A DNA stretch of 64,000 nucleotides from Ceratopteris richardii (GCA_020310875.1 CM035423.1:122189722-122253721), one strand, 5' to 3'; shown: positions 24,331-38,134, counted from the first letter of the stretch. A program made the numbers and translations. Notes: generated by a model from the sequence alone, not told the origin.

Positions 24331-25640
24331 CAATAGTGTTGTACCAAAATAGGACATTATTCTCTCCTTTTTTTAACAAATTAAAAAAATCACACGTAAT
24401 AATCAAATAAATTTTTGGAAAAACTTTCAAGTCGCATAAAAACTTATACCTAGATGCTCCAAAAAAGGATATATTTTTTTGAAATATACACTTTTTTTAT
24501 AACTCAAGATATAGAAATGATTGAATATAGTTTAAAAAAGAGTTTTTTTGTAGAATTACATATGCGAAGAAAGAAATATCTCCATAGATTGGCTTTTTCT
24601 AGTATTGGAATAATCTTTCTAATGTTAATTCAAAGTCATGTAATCATCTAAGACAAGTCCTATGAATTAGAAAAATCATTCTTATAATAAGAAATTTACT
24701 ACAATATAGGGTGCTCATTATATAGTTATACACTACAAGAGCCTTTCATATGATATTGATGCATATAAACACTAAAAAGCTTGGTTTTGTATTTCAAAAA
24801 CGATCTTATATTATCATAGAAATATGCTACATGTCTTTGAACCAATAATTTTTATACATATCTCACATGCCACTAACAATCTCAATATCTCATTGAATAT
24901 CCATATTCCACACTATCGAGGATAAAATTTCATCCTAAAAAAAATTCTTTACTTAATGTTATAAGGAATATAATATCCATCAAAAGAGTACCATAAACAT
25001 TATAAAGTAGTTTATATAGAAGAAAATAGCATATTTACTTTAATCATGTAGCATATGTAATAATTGCTCATCAAATGACCTTTTCTTAGAATAGAAAAAC
25101 AATATTATTGTTCAACTTGAAGAAAGAACATAGAAATTTGACTCCAAAAGCTTTTAAAAAACATATTTCTAGCTTTCATATTATCAAATAGTATTTTGAT
25201 AGTAAAAAATGGGTCATATTCATACCATCACTTTGCAAAATATTTCATAGATGATAAGACTATCATAACATATATGCAATTAATTTTATGTCACAAAACT
25301 AGTTAAAATCATTACAAATCTCTGATTATGGATAGAAAAGTGTTTACTCATAAAAGAAGATATTTTATGGCATTTACAACAATAAAACATGTGAGATCAT
25401 GATTTTAATAAAAAAACCATTAATAACGGACATCAAGGTAATTTTTGTGTCAATATTGAAATTAGCATCATAAAATTAGTAAATAAATCTTACTCTTTCT
25501 ATCCTCTAATGAAAACTATATTTTTCTATAGATATTCAACCCTTATGCTAAAATGTTTCATAATTACCTTAATAAATGGTTCATTCTAGTAATCTAGAAA
25601 ATTCATCAAATAGTGCCTCTTTGTCAAGACACTAAAGAGT
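24331..25640. other. AT-rich stretch, no gene seen
   Basis: Very AT-rich with short frames only. It contains CACTACAAGA at 24731-24740, like a CACTA terminus, but I find no inverted partner nearby. Confidence 0.5.
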
Positions 25641-25644
25641 GCAA

Positions 25645-25678
25645 GGACACTATAGTGTCCAAGTACAACACTAGTGTT
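25645..25678. repeat. Two adjacent perfect palindromes
   Basis: ggacactatagtgtcc (25645-25660) and aacactagtgtt (25667-25678) are each self-complementary and lie six bases apart. Both contain CACTA/TAGTG, just before the microsatellite. Confidence 0.8.
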
Positions 25679-25699
25679 AAGGAATATCTGGACAAAGGG

Positions 25700-26925
<1,226 letters not shown>

Positions 26926-26953
26926 TCTAACCCATTTTGTTTTATATGTACAG

Positions 26954-27390
26954 ATATTATGGATCCTAATAGAGAGAGAAAGACGAAACTCACTGTCATA
27001 AAAAGTCTTATGAGATCAAGAGTTCCGCTTGACAACTTAGGGATCATCATGCATGAGTACTCATAGATGCATGATGATGAGCTAGATTTTATGATCGAGA
27101 TGCATGCTCAACGATCAAAGGCGGGTCTTCTGTGGCTGCACATGCAGGTAGAGAACTATCTGCTCATAGGTATGTTTTTTTTTCACAAGTTTTTTTTATG
27201 ATATTATGACACATAGTTTTATTTATTTTTATCTATCTTATTTCAGGACACCTATACCACCTCCAGATCATGAGAGCAGAGCACAGGTTCCAATGAGGAC
27301 ATGCATAGACACCCTATGACTGGAGTGTGATATAGAGCCAGATGGGAATATAGTGTATATAGGGAATGGATTGGCGCCTGTTTCAGAAGA
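26954..27390 (+). pseudogene. Two exon-like blocks with an intron between
   Basis: Block 1 follows tatgtacag (26945-26953), reads ATGGATCCTAAT onward (MDPNRERKTKLTVIKSLM) and ends before gtatg at 27170. Block 2 follows tatttcag at 27246. Between them lies a T-rich 77-bp spacer typical of a short plant intron. A stop interrupts block 1 (MHEYS-stop). The product is not recognised. Position beside the microsatellite and 500 bp from TNP2 suggests decayed transposon coding sequence, which is inference. Confidence 0.35.
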
Positions 27391-27599
27391 CACCCATTAC
27401 TTCTTCATATACAAATGTTCCTACACATAATTCTCTTAGCCTGCTTACAATTAGGCTCTCAAATCTTAACCATAGAAGCATTAACTATGGAATTAGAAAT
27501 CTACAAAAGGATTCTTGAAATGATGAAGCACAGAAGGAGAACACAACAAAATATCGGGTGCAACATTTTCTTATATTCAGAAAACTTTAGATCTGAATG

Positions 27600-27898
27600 A
27601 TGAGTGAGTCCTTCCTCACTTCTCAAGTGTCTAATGACTATTACGCCTTCTAATTCTTCTCATCTCATGCTCTCATACTTTCCCCGACTTTCTACTGGTA
27701 TATATAGGCATATATGTACAAGCTCATGACCATTACAAAGGTATATGTGAGCTAACTATAAGTTTGATGTACATATGTGTACAAGTCTTCATTTCTTGAA
27801 TGTGTACTACCTTCAAGCTTCATAGGCTAATCTTTTCTTCAATCTTTGACTTCAATCCTTCATCCAAAACATCAATTGGTGATCTACTTGCACCAACA
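27600..27898. mobile_element. Probable LTR (solo or fragment) breaking TNP2
   Basis: The right edge is well marked: ...cttgcaccaaca at 27898 (TGTTGGTG on the minus strand) is followed at once by transposase coding sequence. The body contains TATA-like tatatatagg at about 27702. The left edge is not determined. An LTR ending CA inserted in the TNP2 gene explains the abrupt loss of homology. Confidence 0.4.
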
Positions 27899-28384
27899 TA
27901 CCACTCGCCATGTTGACCATTTACTAGATTTCATGGAGGATGGATTAACGCCATCTAATGCAACTCCTAACTTTAGATTTTGTGGATTTTGTGCAAAATT
28001 AGGCCACGTAGAATCAATATGCTCAAAAGAAACACTATCTATTGGAATTATGATTATTCCATCAATACTTTTATGGTCATGTCCCCATGTCAAAAGCTTT
28101 GATAATTCAAGGCTTTGAAACATATGTCTAATCCGTGGAGCCAATGGAAAATATCTCAATACGTTTTTTGGGATTTTACTTTCTTTGTCCTTATATCAAG
28201 GAGATTGACATTTTGGACATGTCAAAGAGTCTTCATATTCACCTTTATATAAAATACAATCATTAAGACATGCATGTATACATTGATAATCTATACCAAG
28301 ATTGTTGATTATCTTCTTCATTTCATCATGTGAGGTAGAAAAAATACTCTGAGTTGATAAAAAATTTTCAGATAATAACCTATA
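27899..28384 (-). pseudogene. CACTA (En/Spm) TNP2 transposase fragment
   Basis: Minus-strand reading gives the hallmark TNP2 order: [19 protein letters not shown], then NDCILYKGEYED, TCPKCQSP, VLRYFPLAPRIRHMFQS, and NFAQNPQNLKLGVALDG-VNPSS followed by WSTW. About 150 residues of a family usually several times longer remain, with at least one stop. TNP2 is the DDE-class transposase of CACTA transposons. Upstream (higher coordinates) a splice-acceptor-like ttatag precedes it and a microsatellite occupies the presumed intron. Downstream it is cut at 27898. Confidence 0.85.
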
Positions 28385-28419
28385 AGTTCATGGGAAAAAG
28401 ACATAATAAATATAAATGA

Positions 28420-28797
<378 letters not shown>

Positions 28798-28804
28798 TGA
28801 TTTC

Positions 28805-30001
28805 GTTTTTAATATTCATTGCATAATCCCCACTTTTGGTCTTTCCCTATTGATTGTTATTCACTGCTCCTAGTGGTCTTGATAGCTGCTCAAGTATCCT
28901 TTTGAAGATTCAGCAGCAGTGGAATCATGGTGAAGTCTCTCCTCAAAGTTTTGGTTGTAGCTCTCTAGGACGGAGAGCCCATTAGGTGGTGGGCAACTCT
29001 TGAGCCCATAAAAGTCATATTGGTCAAAGTCAACCACATTCAAAGTCAAAGAAATCAAAGTGAATGTGTTCAAGGTCAAAGTCGACATGGGTAAAGTCAA
29101 AGCATTCAAAGTTCGAGTGTCAAGGTGCACGAGTAGTGCACAATCAATTGTTCACAAAGGTTGTATTTTGGAGAAAGTTGGATGCAGGTTGTAGAGCGTA
29201 TTTCTGTAATTTCTAAGGTTCAAAGTGTTTTTAAAGAGGTTGGAAGGTTCAGGTGAACCCTCTCTTAGGTGCACATTTCAAGAATTAAAAGGCAAAAAGT
29301 GAAGGTATGTGATGCGGAAATGTACACAGAAGTGAAAGTGTGGCCCCCCAATTAAAATTTTGTTTAAGTCTAAAGTCATTACAACACAAAACACCGATTC
29401 ATTGGCTGCCCACATTTGAAGCCAATCTTGGGACATCAAAGTGAGCACCAAGATACTCTAGCAGTTAGGAGCGTACCTGAGCCGACACTCAACTCAAGGC
29501 AAGGAATTATTCTTGGTTAGACTAAGAAGGTTAGCATAGTCTACACTAGGAGAGGGAAGAGCAGGAGACATACAGGGAGTGTGCGACGCAGAGAAGGGAA
29601 GTGCAAGTGTGTAAGAAGTGTGCCTAGTTGTGTGTAGGGGAGTGCTAAACAAGGCAAACAAAGGTCATTGAAGCTGAGTGTGCGTCGACAAAAGGTGTCC
29701 ATATCTTCCCCTATTGGAAGCTTGAGTGCAAGGTGTGCACAAGTGCAAGCTCTTGGAGAAGGTGGAGATCTGGTGCAGAGAAGGTCCGTGACAGCAAGAA
29801 CCTTGGGTATTTTGTACTTTGTTGATTGTGCACTCTTTGGGATTTCGCACAGAGAGTATTTGGATTGTGTTGTACATCATTATTGTACATTTCTCCTTAT
29901 AATAAATCTACAGAAGCTTCCGGTGTTTGTATCTTTCTTCTTATCTTTCTTCCTTCTCCTACAAACACTCAAGTCCCTCTCTACACAAGAATCCCCCAAC
30001 A
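28805..30001 (+). mobile_element. K-family LTR, plus orientation
   Basis: Matches 8208-8948 and, reversed, 4594-5780. It includes the U3 tract of GTCAAAGTC-type repeats at 29030-29110 and ends aagaatcccccaaca at 30001. No primer-binding site follows, so it is a 3' or solo LTR. The left edge lies at the microsatellite and may be truncated. Confidence 0.75.
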
Positions 30002-30044
30002 AGTGGTTTAGATATCTATATGAAACTCTACACAAGGGATGGAA

Positions 30045-30478
30045 AATTGAGGGTAGGAGGGAGAGGGAAAGGAGGGCTGAGGGGGCTGAGCTTAATAGGG
30101 TATGGAGGGGTAAGGATGGGGCTGGTTAGAAGGCCAATGGGAGGGTAGGGAGTAGGGTTGTGGGCTTTGGAGAGGGTCAAAATGAGAAAATAATAAAGCT
30201 ATAGAGGGTGCATATGGGAAAATGTGAAACATATGGTAAAATAAGGTGAGAATAGACCATGTGGCCCATGTGTGTAATGAAAAACACGTGATAAATGTGC
30301 TCAAAACATGTGGGTTTTGAAGCAAAGGGATAGAAAAGTTGCAGTTTTGGAAAAACTAACTCAAAAACTGAGTTCAAAGTGCCAAAAGACATGAAAATGA
30401 CAGCAAGTTTGAAAAAAATGGCCATCCAAGGCACAATCTAGAGCCAAAAAAATTGGACCAAGAATAAATGAAAAAAGC

Positions 30479-30546
<68 letters not shown>

Positions 30547-30850
30547 CATCCGTGTGGTAAGGCCAAAAAAAGAAATGAAAAAGTTAAAGAAAAAAGAAAA
30601 TAAATAAATAAAATAATAAATCCATGAGGGGGGGTTCCACTTGGGGGGGGAAGGGGTCCGGTTCAGGGGGGAGGGGTCCACTTGTGGGGGGGAAGGGGCC
30701 AACTTGGGGGGCACTTGGGGGGTGTGGGGGGATTTGTTTTTAAATTTAAAAGGAAAAAAAGAAAATTAGCCATCGGGGGCCCTTTTTTGTTTTTGAAAAT
30801 ACCAAAAAATAGATAAAAAATACAAATAGAATCCAAAAAAATAAAATGCC
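30045..30850 (-). mobile_element. K-family internal 3' region, opposite to adjacent LTR
   Basis: Homologous to 5790-6480 in the same orientation: G-rich blocks (GGGTAGGAGG, AAGGATGGGGCTGG), then TATAGAGGGTGCA, then A-rich DNA. It contains (TA)31 at about 30483-30544 and GGGG-rich sequence at 30630-30735. In the 4594 copy this region lies inside an element whose LTR is minus-oriented, whereas here the adjoining LTR is plus. It ends against copia A. Confidence 0.7.
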
Positions 30851-30851
30851 C

Positions 30852-31835
30852 TGCATACATCAAGTTTTGTGATGGTAGGTACATGCAAGACATCCGTCAG
30901 ACATCTTCCTTCTTCAAACATCTTCCTTCCTCCTTGTCATCACAAGCTATATCTCCAACGTGGGAGATCTCATAGGGTTGTATCATCACTTGTTTCTACA
31001 TGCCCTTTACCTTTGGAAGCATTTATATTAGTAACACAAGAAGCATTGCAACTCATATGGTTGGTACATCCACTATCAATATACGAAGTGTTATATACTT
31101 TGCTCGAATTCCCAATCATGTGCATCATCAAGAGATTGGCATTTTTTGAACTTGTAGAAGAATAATTACCTTGTCTTTTGTATGACTCAGCTTGGTTATA
31201 GCTCCTTTGGTTTCCTCCTTCATAGAAATCTCTAGCAAGTTGGCAAAACTTGCCACATATGTAACATCCTTTGGCATCTTGATCCCTATTTTGTTGATGC
31301 CTTCCTCCTCTTCCTCTTATTCTTCTTCTACCTCTTTGGGATGAGGCGGCCTTGAGTGGCCTTGTCTTCCTCCAAACCTTACTTTGATCCTACCTTGTCC
31401 TTGTCTTCCTTTTCCCCTTTGATTACGTGTAGAAGAAACTTGTGCATCCTTGCTTTTAATTGAACTTCCACCTGTGTTCATCTCTTTTGTGACCATGAGA
31501 GCAACTAAGTGCTCAAAATCGGGAAGATTATCCCTTACATATACTAAAGTGGTAAATGGTTTCCACTTCTCATCATCCCTCAAACTATTGAGAGTATAAG
31601 CCACAAGATTATCATCATCTACATGGCTTCTAATGGATCCCAATGCATCTAACAATTCCTTGAACTTAAGTATGTAGTCATTTATGGTACTCCTTGAACT
31701 TTTCCTAAAGATGTTGAGCTCATTCTTGATTTGGATCTTCCTTGCTTTGGTGCTTGTAGAATAAAACCTCTCAAGTGTCACCCATACCTTCATGCTTGAG
31801 TGTAAGTCTTGGATATGGCCGATCATGCTATTCAT
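30852..31835 (-). pseudogene. Copia A gag and protease start
   Basis: A 172-codon frame (31835-31317) has a UBN2-type copia gag (WVTLERFYSTSTKARKIQ, FKELLDALGSIRSHVDDD). It runs into a degenerate knuckle (CYICGKFCQLARD) near 31255 and a protease start, IDSGCTNHMSC, near 31065, then VLHVPTITK. The sequence stops at 30851, where K DNA begins, so the rest of pol is lost. Gag is unlike that of copia B and C, so it is a different family. Confidence 0.8.
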
Positions 31836-32104
31836 AATGTGTTAGGAAAGGATAACCCTCTTGTCTTTGCTACTTGACCTGACCCTCGACTAATGCTTCA
31901 ATGTGTGTAAAATGCAAATGAGTCTCTATAGCTACCTTAATCCAAAGCTTCCCTTAGATGGACACCTTGCACACTTGAAAGTTTCAGTATAATAGCTCCC
32001 CTATGATGTGAGCTACCTCGAACAAGGTTTTGTTGATGAACTCTTCAACCACCAGCTCAAAGAGGCCTTCTTGTATGTATTGGATGTCTCCAAGTTTCCA
32101 AAAT

Positions 32105-32116
32105 GCTCTGATACCA
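32105..32116 (-). other. Copia A primer-binding site
   Basis: The reverse complement is TGGTATCAGAGC, matching the 3' end of initiator tRNA-Met. It lies between the gag of A and the LTR at 32121. Confidence 0.85.
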
Positions 32117-32120
32117 CTCT

Positions 32121-32855
32121 TGGGGGATGTATCTCAACCCCTATGCAATGAATCATTAATGACCTCTAGAGGCACCCTTCTTTGACCTCTGCACACCAAA
32201 AATGCTCTTTCTCAGATCATTTGTAATTCATTAGCTCATATCTCAAGATTGGCTAAACAAAAAATAATAAGACTTGATATCTATAAAATAGACACTTCAC
32301 TCTAACTATATCAGGTTAAAGTGCATCAAATGGTTGAGTATACAGAGAGAAATCACTTCTACAAATTCACTAAAATGATGAAGATGTAACAAAGAGCAAT
32401 AAACAAAAATGAACTTGAAGAAATGTATCAAATTTTGTATGCTAATGAGCATATGATACAAGGGAAGTGTATTGGACTACTCATACATATGTTGAGCTCA
32501 AGGTATGCTCAATGGTGTAGCTCAATAGCTCTCTGAATGACTGACTCTAACCCATGATTAAAATCTTCTCTTTTTATGATCAACTTAGTGAGTTTGAATT
32601 TTGAATTTCACTCACCTAAAAGTGTTCCTACACTTTAGGGATGATTTGAATTGATTCCTTCTACCACATGAGTCATGGGTTCAGATCCCTAACTTCAAAA
32701 GATTTCATATTCTCTAGCTTTTATATTTATCCAAAGGTAAATACACTTACATCCATAAGAACGTGTTCATATGTGGTCCTCCATGTGGGATACATGAACT
32801 GATAAGTAGTCCTGAGTATTTTGCCAAGCATTTAGGCTTGTTAAATTTACCAATA
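32121..32855 (-). repeat. LTR shared by copia A (5') and copia B (3')
   Basis: On its low side it is followed by A's primer site and gag, as a 5' LTR should be. On its high side it is preceded by a polypurine tract and B's pol, as a 3' LTR should be. About 620 bp (32235-32855) matches B's 5' LTR (37515-38134). The first 115 bp do not match. Its minus-strand start is TATTGGTA against TGTTGATA in the partner, a decayed TG. Confidence 0.7.
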
Positions 32856-32865
32856 GCTCCCCCTC
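32856..32865 (-). other. Copia B polypurine tract
   Basis: The minus strand reads GAGGGGGAGC immediately before the LTR start, the expected place and composition for plus-strand DNA priming. Confidence 0.75.
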
Positions 32866-32899
32866 AAGCATGAGATGCTTGAGTCTTTAGTCCTTCATG

Positions 32900-34400
32900 A
32901 TTTCTTGCAAACCAATCATTGATTTGAACCTATTCAAATTGCTTCCATCCAATGCCTCTATCATCATACACACATTGTTGATGTGTGGATACATATGAGA
33001 GTTGTATCTCCTTACTCATGATCTTTTCTCTCACATAATGGTAGTGAACTTCATTGTGTTTGGTCTTGGCATGATAGATAGGGTTAGCAGCAAGATGCAA
33101 TGAGCTAATTTTGTCTCCAAATATGTGTGGTTTAGAAGTATATGTTCAACCCTAGATCTGAATATAGGGTATTCATCCACATAGCTTCTTGAGTATCATT
33201 TACTAGTCCTCTGTATTCAGCTTGAGTTGATGAGAGAGCAACTATAGGTTGCTTCTTTGAAGACCATAAGATCAATTTTGTACCTACAAATGTGAAATAA
33301 CTTGATGCTACCCTCCTATCATCTTTGGAACCTGCTCAATTTTCATCAAAAATTAGTTTGACATCTATATCAAATGTATAAGGGTAATATAGCCCTTCAT
33401 TAGTTGTGCCCTTCAAATACTTTAGGAGTTTTTTAGCTACTTCCATGCGAGGCTTCCTTCGAGTGTGCATGAATTGACTTAGCACACTAACCCCATAGCA
33501 TATATCTACTCTAGTAAGAGTAGCATAGTTCAAGCTTCCAACTAAGCTTTGGCAACTAATCACTTCTTCAATTAAATTACCTTCATGAGCACTTAGCTTA
33601 TGATTTAAGTCCATGGGTGTAGCTCTAGCCTTTCTATTTTCCATTTTGAATTTGAAGAGCATATCTCCAATGTACTTTCTTTGAGTTAGAAACATACCTC
33701 TTCTTGTATATATACCACTGCCAAACCTAGGAAGTAAGTGAGTAAGCCAAGATCACTAATCTTGAACTCTTCTTTCATATGAGCTTTGATCCTCTTGATT
33801 CCATCTACATCATTATGTGTGATGGTTATATCATCCACATATACACAAAGTTATATAACCATTGAGTGATTCCTCTTTATGAAGAGGGAAGGATCTCCCT
33901 TGCTTACCATAAATCCTTTATCCTAGAAATAAGTGACTAATCTATGATTCCAAGCTCTAGGAGCTTGCTTCGGGCCACACAAAGCTTTTCTTAACTTGCA
34001 TATATGTTTTGGATAAGAATTATCTTCAAAATCAGGAGATTGAGGCATGTATACCTCCTCTGAAATCCAACCATTTAGAAAAACATTTTTAACATGCATT
34101 TGATAGATAAATCTTGGAAGATGCTACACTCATAAGTACTCTAAGTGTGGGCATCTTTGCAACAAGTGAAAATGTGTCTTCATAATCAATACCTTGGGTT
34201 TGAAAAAAACCCTTAGCCACAAGCCTTGCTTTGTACCTCTTAATTCGGCCATCAAAATTCTTTTTTACCTTCGAAATCCATCTAGATCCAATGACCTTCA
34301 TTAGGAACCGATTCCCAAGTCTGATTTTCTTGTAGGGCTTTAATTTCTTCTTCCATGGCATCTCTCCATTTTGGTTTCTTCTTGGCCTCTTCATATGTTG
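32900..34400 (-). pseudogene. Copia B reverse transcriptase and RNase H
   Basis: RT begins near 34330 ([34 protein letters not shown]) and has LCVYVDDITI, the YVDD active site, near 33835. RNase H follows at 33695-33336 (QSLVGSLNYATLTRVDI, KYLKGTTNEGLYY) and extends with changed frame to about 33050 (SSKKQPIVALSSTQAEYR). Stops separate the pieces. Confidence 0.85.
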
Positions 34401-35520
34401 ATGGTTCTTTTAAGTTTGTATCATAAGCAATATAAATGGAATGTTGAGTGACCAAGGAAGTGTCATAACCATACCTTTTTGGCTTCTTTTTCTCTTTAGT
34501 AGATCTCCTTATACTTTGTTGAGATGATTTTGCCACATCTCTCAACTCTTGCACTTTAGCTTTGCCTTTGGAGATCCAAGAATTGATTTTTCTTCTTGGA
34601 GTTTTCTGATCATCATCAAAATTACTTGAGTCTTTATGTGTATGCTCATTCCTCTCTGACAATGTCGGAAAATCTTCCTCTAGGTCATAGGGAAGTTTGA
34701 TTTGCCTGCAGTTATCTTCAAACCGAGATTTGTTTTCATAAAAAACATCTCTACTAACAATGATACCTTTATTACTTGGAGTATATGGCCTATAACCTTT
34801 TTTAATAAGTTCATAGCCAATGAATACACATTTCTCTATCTTTGGATCCACCTTGCCTCTGATTTGTGATGCTATGTGTGCATATGCTATGCACCCAAAG
34901 ATCCTACTATGATCAAGACTAGGTCTTCTTCCATTCCCTGATTCATATGGTTTCATCCCATCCAATGCTTTTGATGGGAGTCTATTGATTAGATAGGTGG
35001 TTTTGGACACAGCTTCTGCCCATAAGTAAGTGGGCAATTTCTTCTCATTTAACATTAACCTTGCAGCCTCCACTATGGTTATATTCCTCCTTTCTGCCAC
35101 TTCATTTTGCTCTGGAGTATATCTGGTTGTAATCTCTCTTTTGATTTCTCGCTCTTCGAGGTAAGTATCAAAGTCATGGGAGAAGTATTGTCCCCCTCCA
35201 TCTGACTTTAATCTCTTCAAAGTCTTTCCTTTTGTATTTTCAACAAGTGCTAGATATTTCTTGAAAAAAGAGAACACTTCATCTTTATGCTTCATAAAGT
35301 ATAGTATTGTCCATTTGCTATAGTCATCAATGAAAGACACACAATACCTGGATCCAGAGATAGATGGCTCCCTGCTTGGCCCCCATACATCTATATGGAC
35401 TAGCTCCAATAGGTATCCATGAATGTATCCCTTCTTTGTGAATGGTTGTCTCTGAGACTTGCCAAATTAACAAGCACTACATTTGTAAATCATGTGTTGC
35501 TTGGAGATATTTAGTGAACC
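34282..35520 (-). pseudogene. Copia B integrase
   Basis: Frame 35409-34282 (375 codons) carries the integrase core: VHIDVWGP, LKSDGGGQYF and PEQNEVAERRN give the D,D,E triad. Then follow WAEAVSKTTYLINRLPSKAL and the FGCIAYAH and VFIGYE region. The zinc-binding part upstream (near 35470-35550) is disrupted by a stop. The end of the frame runs into the start of RT out of register with the next frame, showing a frameshift near 34300. Confidence 0.9.
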
Positions 35521-35899
35521 AAGCATACTCTAATCCCTACTGATTTGCTTGAGAGCCCTTTCACCTATATGAGCTAATCTCTTATGCCAAATTTCCAATT
35601 CTGATAATGTTTGACTACCATAATTGAAAAGAGCAATGTTCCTCTTGGATCTCAAATGTAAACAGTCTACCTGATTTTTCTCCCCTTGAAATCCTTTTGA
35701 ATCCCTGATATGGATCGTAAAAAATGCTCCATTTTTGTAAATGTGACTTGCAATCCTTTCTCAACAATCTAACCAACACTTATGAGATTTTTGGTTATGG
35801 TTGGTTCATACAATTCCTTGCTCAATACGTTCATATTACCATTTGAAGTCTTTACATTGTCTATCTTCTCCACTGGATGCCTTGTGTCATCTCCTATTT

Positions 35900-36984
35900 G
35901 GACTCATGTCTATTTCTTTGATCCTCCAAGTCTGAGAGTAGAGCTACATTCCTTGCTACATGATTTGAGCAACCTGAGTCTATATAGAATACATGTTCAT
36001 CTACTTTACCTTGGTTCATGGTCATATTCATAAGAAGTAATGAGTCCTCTTGATTTTGATCATCTACATAGTTGTTTTAGTCTCTCCTTCTCTGTATCCT
36101 CCTTGATAATTATTGTTTTTGTATGAGTTGTTGTAGTAACCATTTTATTGTTGAATCTTCCTCTTGAGATTCAACCTCCTCTATTGTAGCCTCTTCCTCT
36201 TTGGTTTCTAGGATTCCTTAAACAATTCTCAGTAATACGATTAGTTAAGCCACATATGGCACATGGAGAGGAGCTTTGAGATCTCACCCTGACTTGTCTT
36301 CCTCCTCTGCCTCTTTCTCCTGAACCTCTAGCTCTTTGTTTGAGAGATACTACCTTCATGATGAGACTTTTGTCTCTTGCCTTTACCATCTTTTTTCTTG
36401 TACTTACCTTTATATATGATAGATGATTGATTACCTTTTGAGCTGTCTCCATTCTTCATAAGCTTTGCCTCATGTGTGAACAATTGACTCATGAGAGTGT
36501 TGAAATCACAAACTTGCATATCCATGGTTGTGGTGAAAGCTTCTCATTTGTCATCTACCTTTATTCCATTGATCACAACTTGCCTCACTATTGGCCCTTC
36601 ATCAATGACTTCTCCAAGGCTCCCAAGTCGATGTGCTATGTCCTTCATTTTGGTGACAAAATCAATCACACTTTGCTTGGGCATCTTCTTGAGTGTAGTG
36701 AACTCCATCCATAGTTGGTTTTTTCTTGCCTTGATACTTGATGAGAAGAATGCTTCAAGATCATTCCAAGTCTCCTATGAAGTCTTGCAATTCTTGATGT
36801 GTGGAAGTAAAAAATAACAGATTGAGTTAAGAATGTATGACCTAGCTAGAGCATCCTTTGAGCACCATGTGGTTAACCTCTCTTGTTCTTCTTGATTTGG
36901 TTGTCCTTTGCTTCTGAGGATTGGTATCATCTCATCTCTAGAAATGTAGCCAAAGAGGTTTCTCCCTTGAAGATCAGCTTCCAT
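35900..36984 (-). pseudogene. Copia B gag and protease
   Basis: Gag begins before 36984 (MEADLQGRNLFGYISRDEM), continues through LPHIKNCKTS and a charged linker, and has a knuckle CAICGLTNRITENC near 36230 with Asn in place of His. Protease FYIDSGCSNHVARN lies near 35960. Several frames are joined by stops or frameshifts. Close relative of copia C. Confidence 0.8.
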
Positions 36985-37067
36985 TCTTAGTGACCAAGAT
37001 GATTAATTACCTCAATCCAATTTGTCTATTGAAAAAGTAAATCCATCTCCCATGTTAATTTGTTATT

Positions 37068-37079
37068 GCTCTGATACCA
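37068..37079 (-). other. Copia B primer-binding site
   Basis: The reverse complement is TGGTATCAGAGC (initiator tRNA-Met), next to the 5' LTR that starts at about 37080. Confidence 0.85.
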
Positions 37080-38134
37080 CTATAAGGAGATGGTTGGTTA
37101 TGATCCAGAGATGAGCTAGTGTTGCACAAAACCTACTCTACACCTACCAAGTTGACTCCAAGGATGTGTCATAGACTCCTTTGGCATCACAATAATGCAT
37201 TTACAACTACTAGTTACTTTGAAACATCATCCCCAAAAGTTGTACCAAAAGAGATATCTTGCATATACAAGTAATGAGAGAAACCTTTCTATTTTAGGAA
37301 TGGTGGAGCTCAATATCTTACTCATAGCTCACAATCTGGTATGATTTGATGGGAGATCTTTTGCACACATCTAATTCAAGTGTATAGATAACTAAAGAAA
37401 GTTTTTTCATGAATTTAGAGGCACTATACATTGTGAAATGAGTTTCGCAACTCAAGGGGGTCGTCCCGACATTTTAGTAGCAAGATGATGTGTAGAAAAA
37501 GTTGACTTCATCAATTCATATATCAAGATTGGCTGAACCAAAAGTACGAAGACTTGATATGTAGATATTAGACCCTTCACTCTAACTATACCAAGTTAGT
37601 GTGCATCAAATGGTTGAGTACACACAAAGAAATCACTTTTGCAAAATCACTAAAATAATGAAGATGCAACAGAGAGTAGTATATAGAAATGAACTTGAAG
37701 AAATGTATCAAATTATGTATGCTAATGAATATATGATCCAAGGGAATTGTAGTGGACTACTCATACATATGTTGAGCTCAAGCTATGCACAATGGTGTAG
37801 CTCAATAGCTCTCTCAATGATTGACTCTAACATATGACTGAAAGCTTCTCTTTTTATACTCAGCTTAGTGAATTTGAATTTTGAATTTCCCTCACCTAAA
37901 AGTGTTCCTAAAATTTGAGGTGATTTTAATTGATTCCCTCTACCACATGAGTCTTGGATTCAGCTCGATAACTTCATGAGATTCCATATTCTCTAGCTTT
38001 TACATTTATCCAAAGGTAAATACACCCAAGTTGGCAAGAAGGTGTTCACATGTGGTCCTCCATGTGAGTTACATGAATTGATAAGTAGTCCTGAATATTT
38101 AGCCAAGCATTTAAGCTTTCTAAATGTATCAACA
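37080..38134 (-). repeat. Copia B 5' LTR
   Basis: The minus strand starts TGTTGATA at 38134 and runs to the primer site. The 620 bp nearest the U3 end match 32235-32855. The 435 bp nearest the primer site have no match there, so either the other LTR is deleted or recombined, or this one carries an insertion. Confidence 0.7.

Noticed and set aside
24731..24740. CACTACAAGA as a CACTA transposon terminus
   Set aside because: No inverted TCTTGTAGTG partner found by eye within several kilobases. A ten-base match alone is weak.
37601..37837. 78-codon plus-strand frame
   Set aside because: Lies inside copia B's 5' LTR, and its sequence recurs with stops in the other LTR at 32330-32540.
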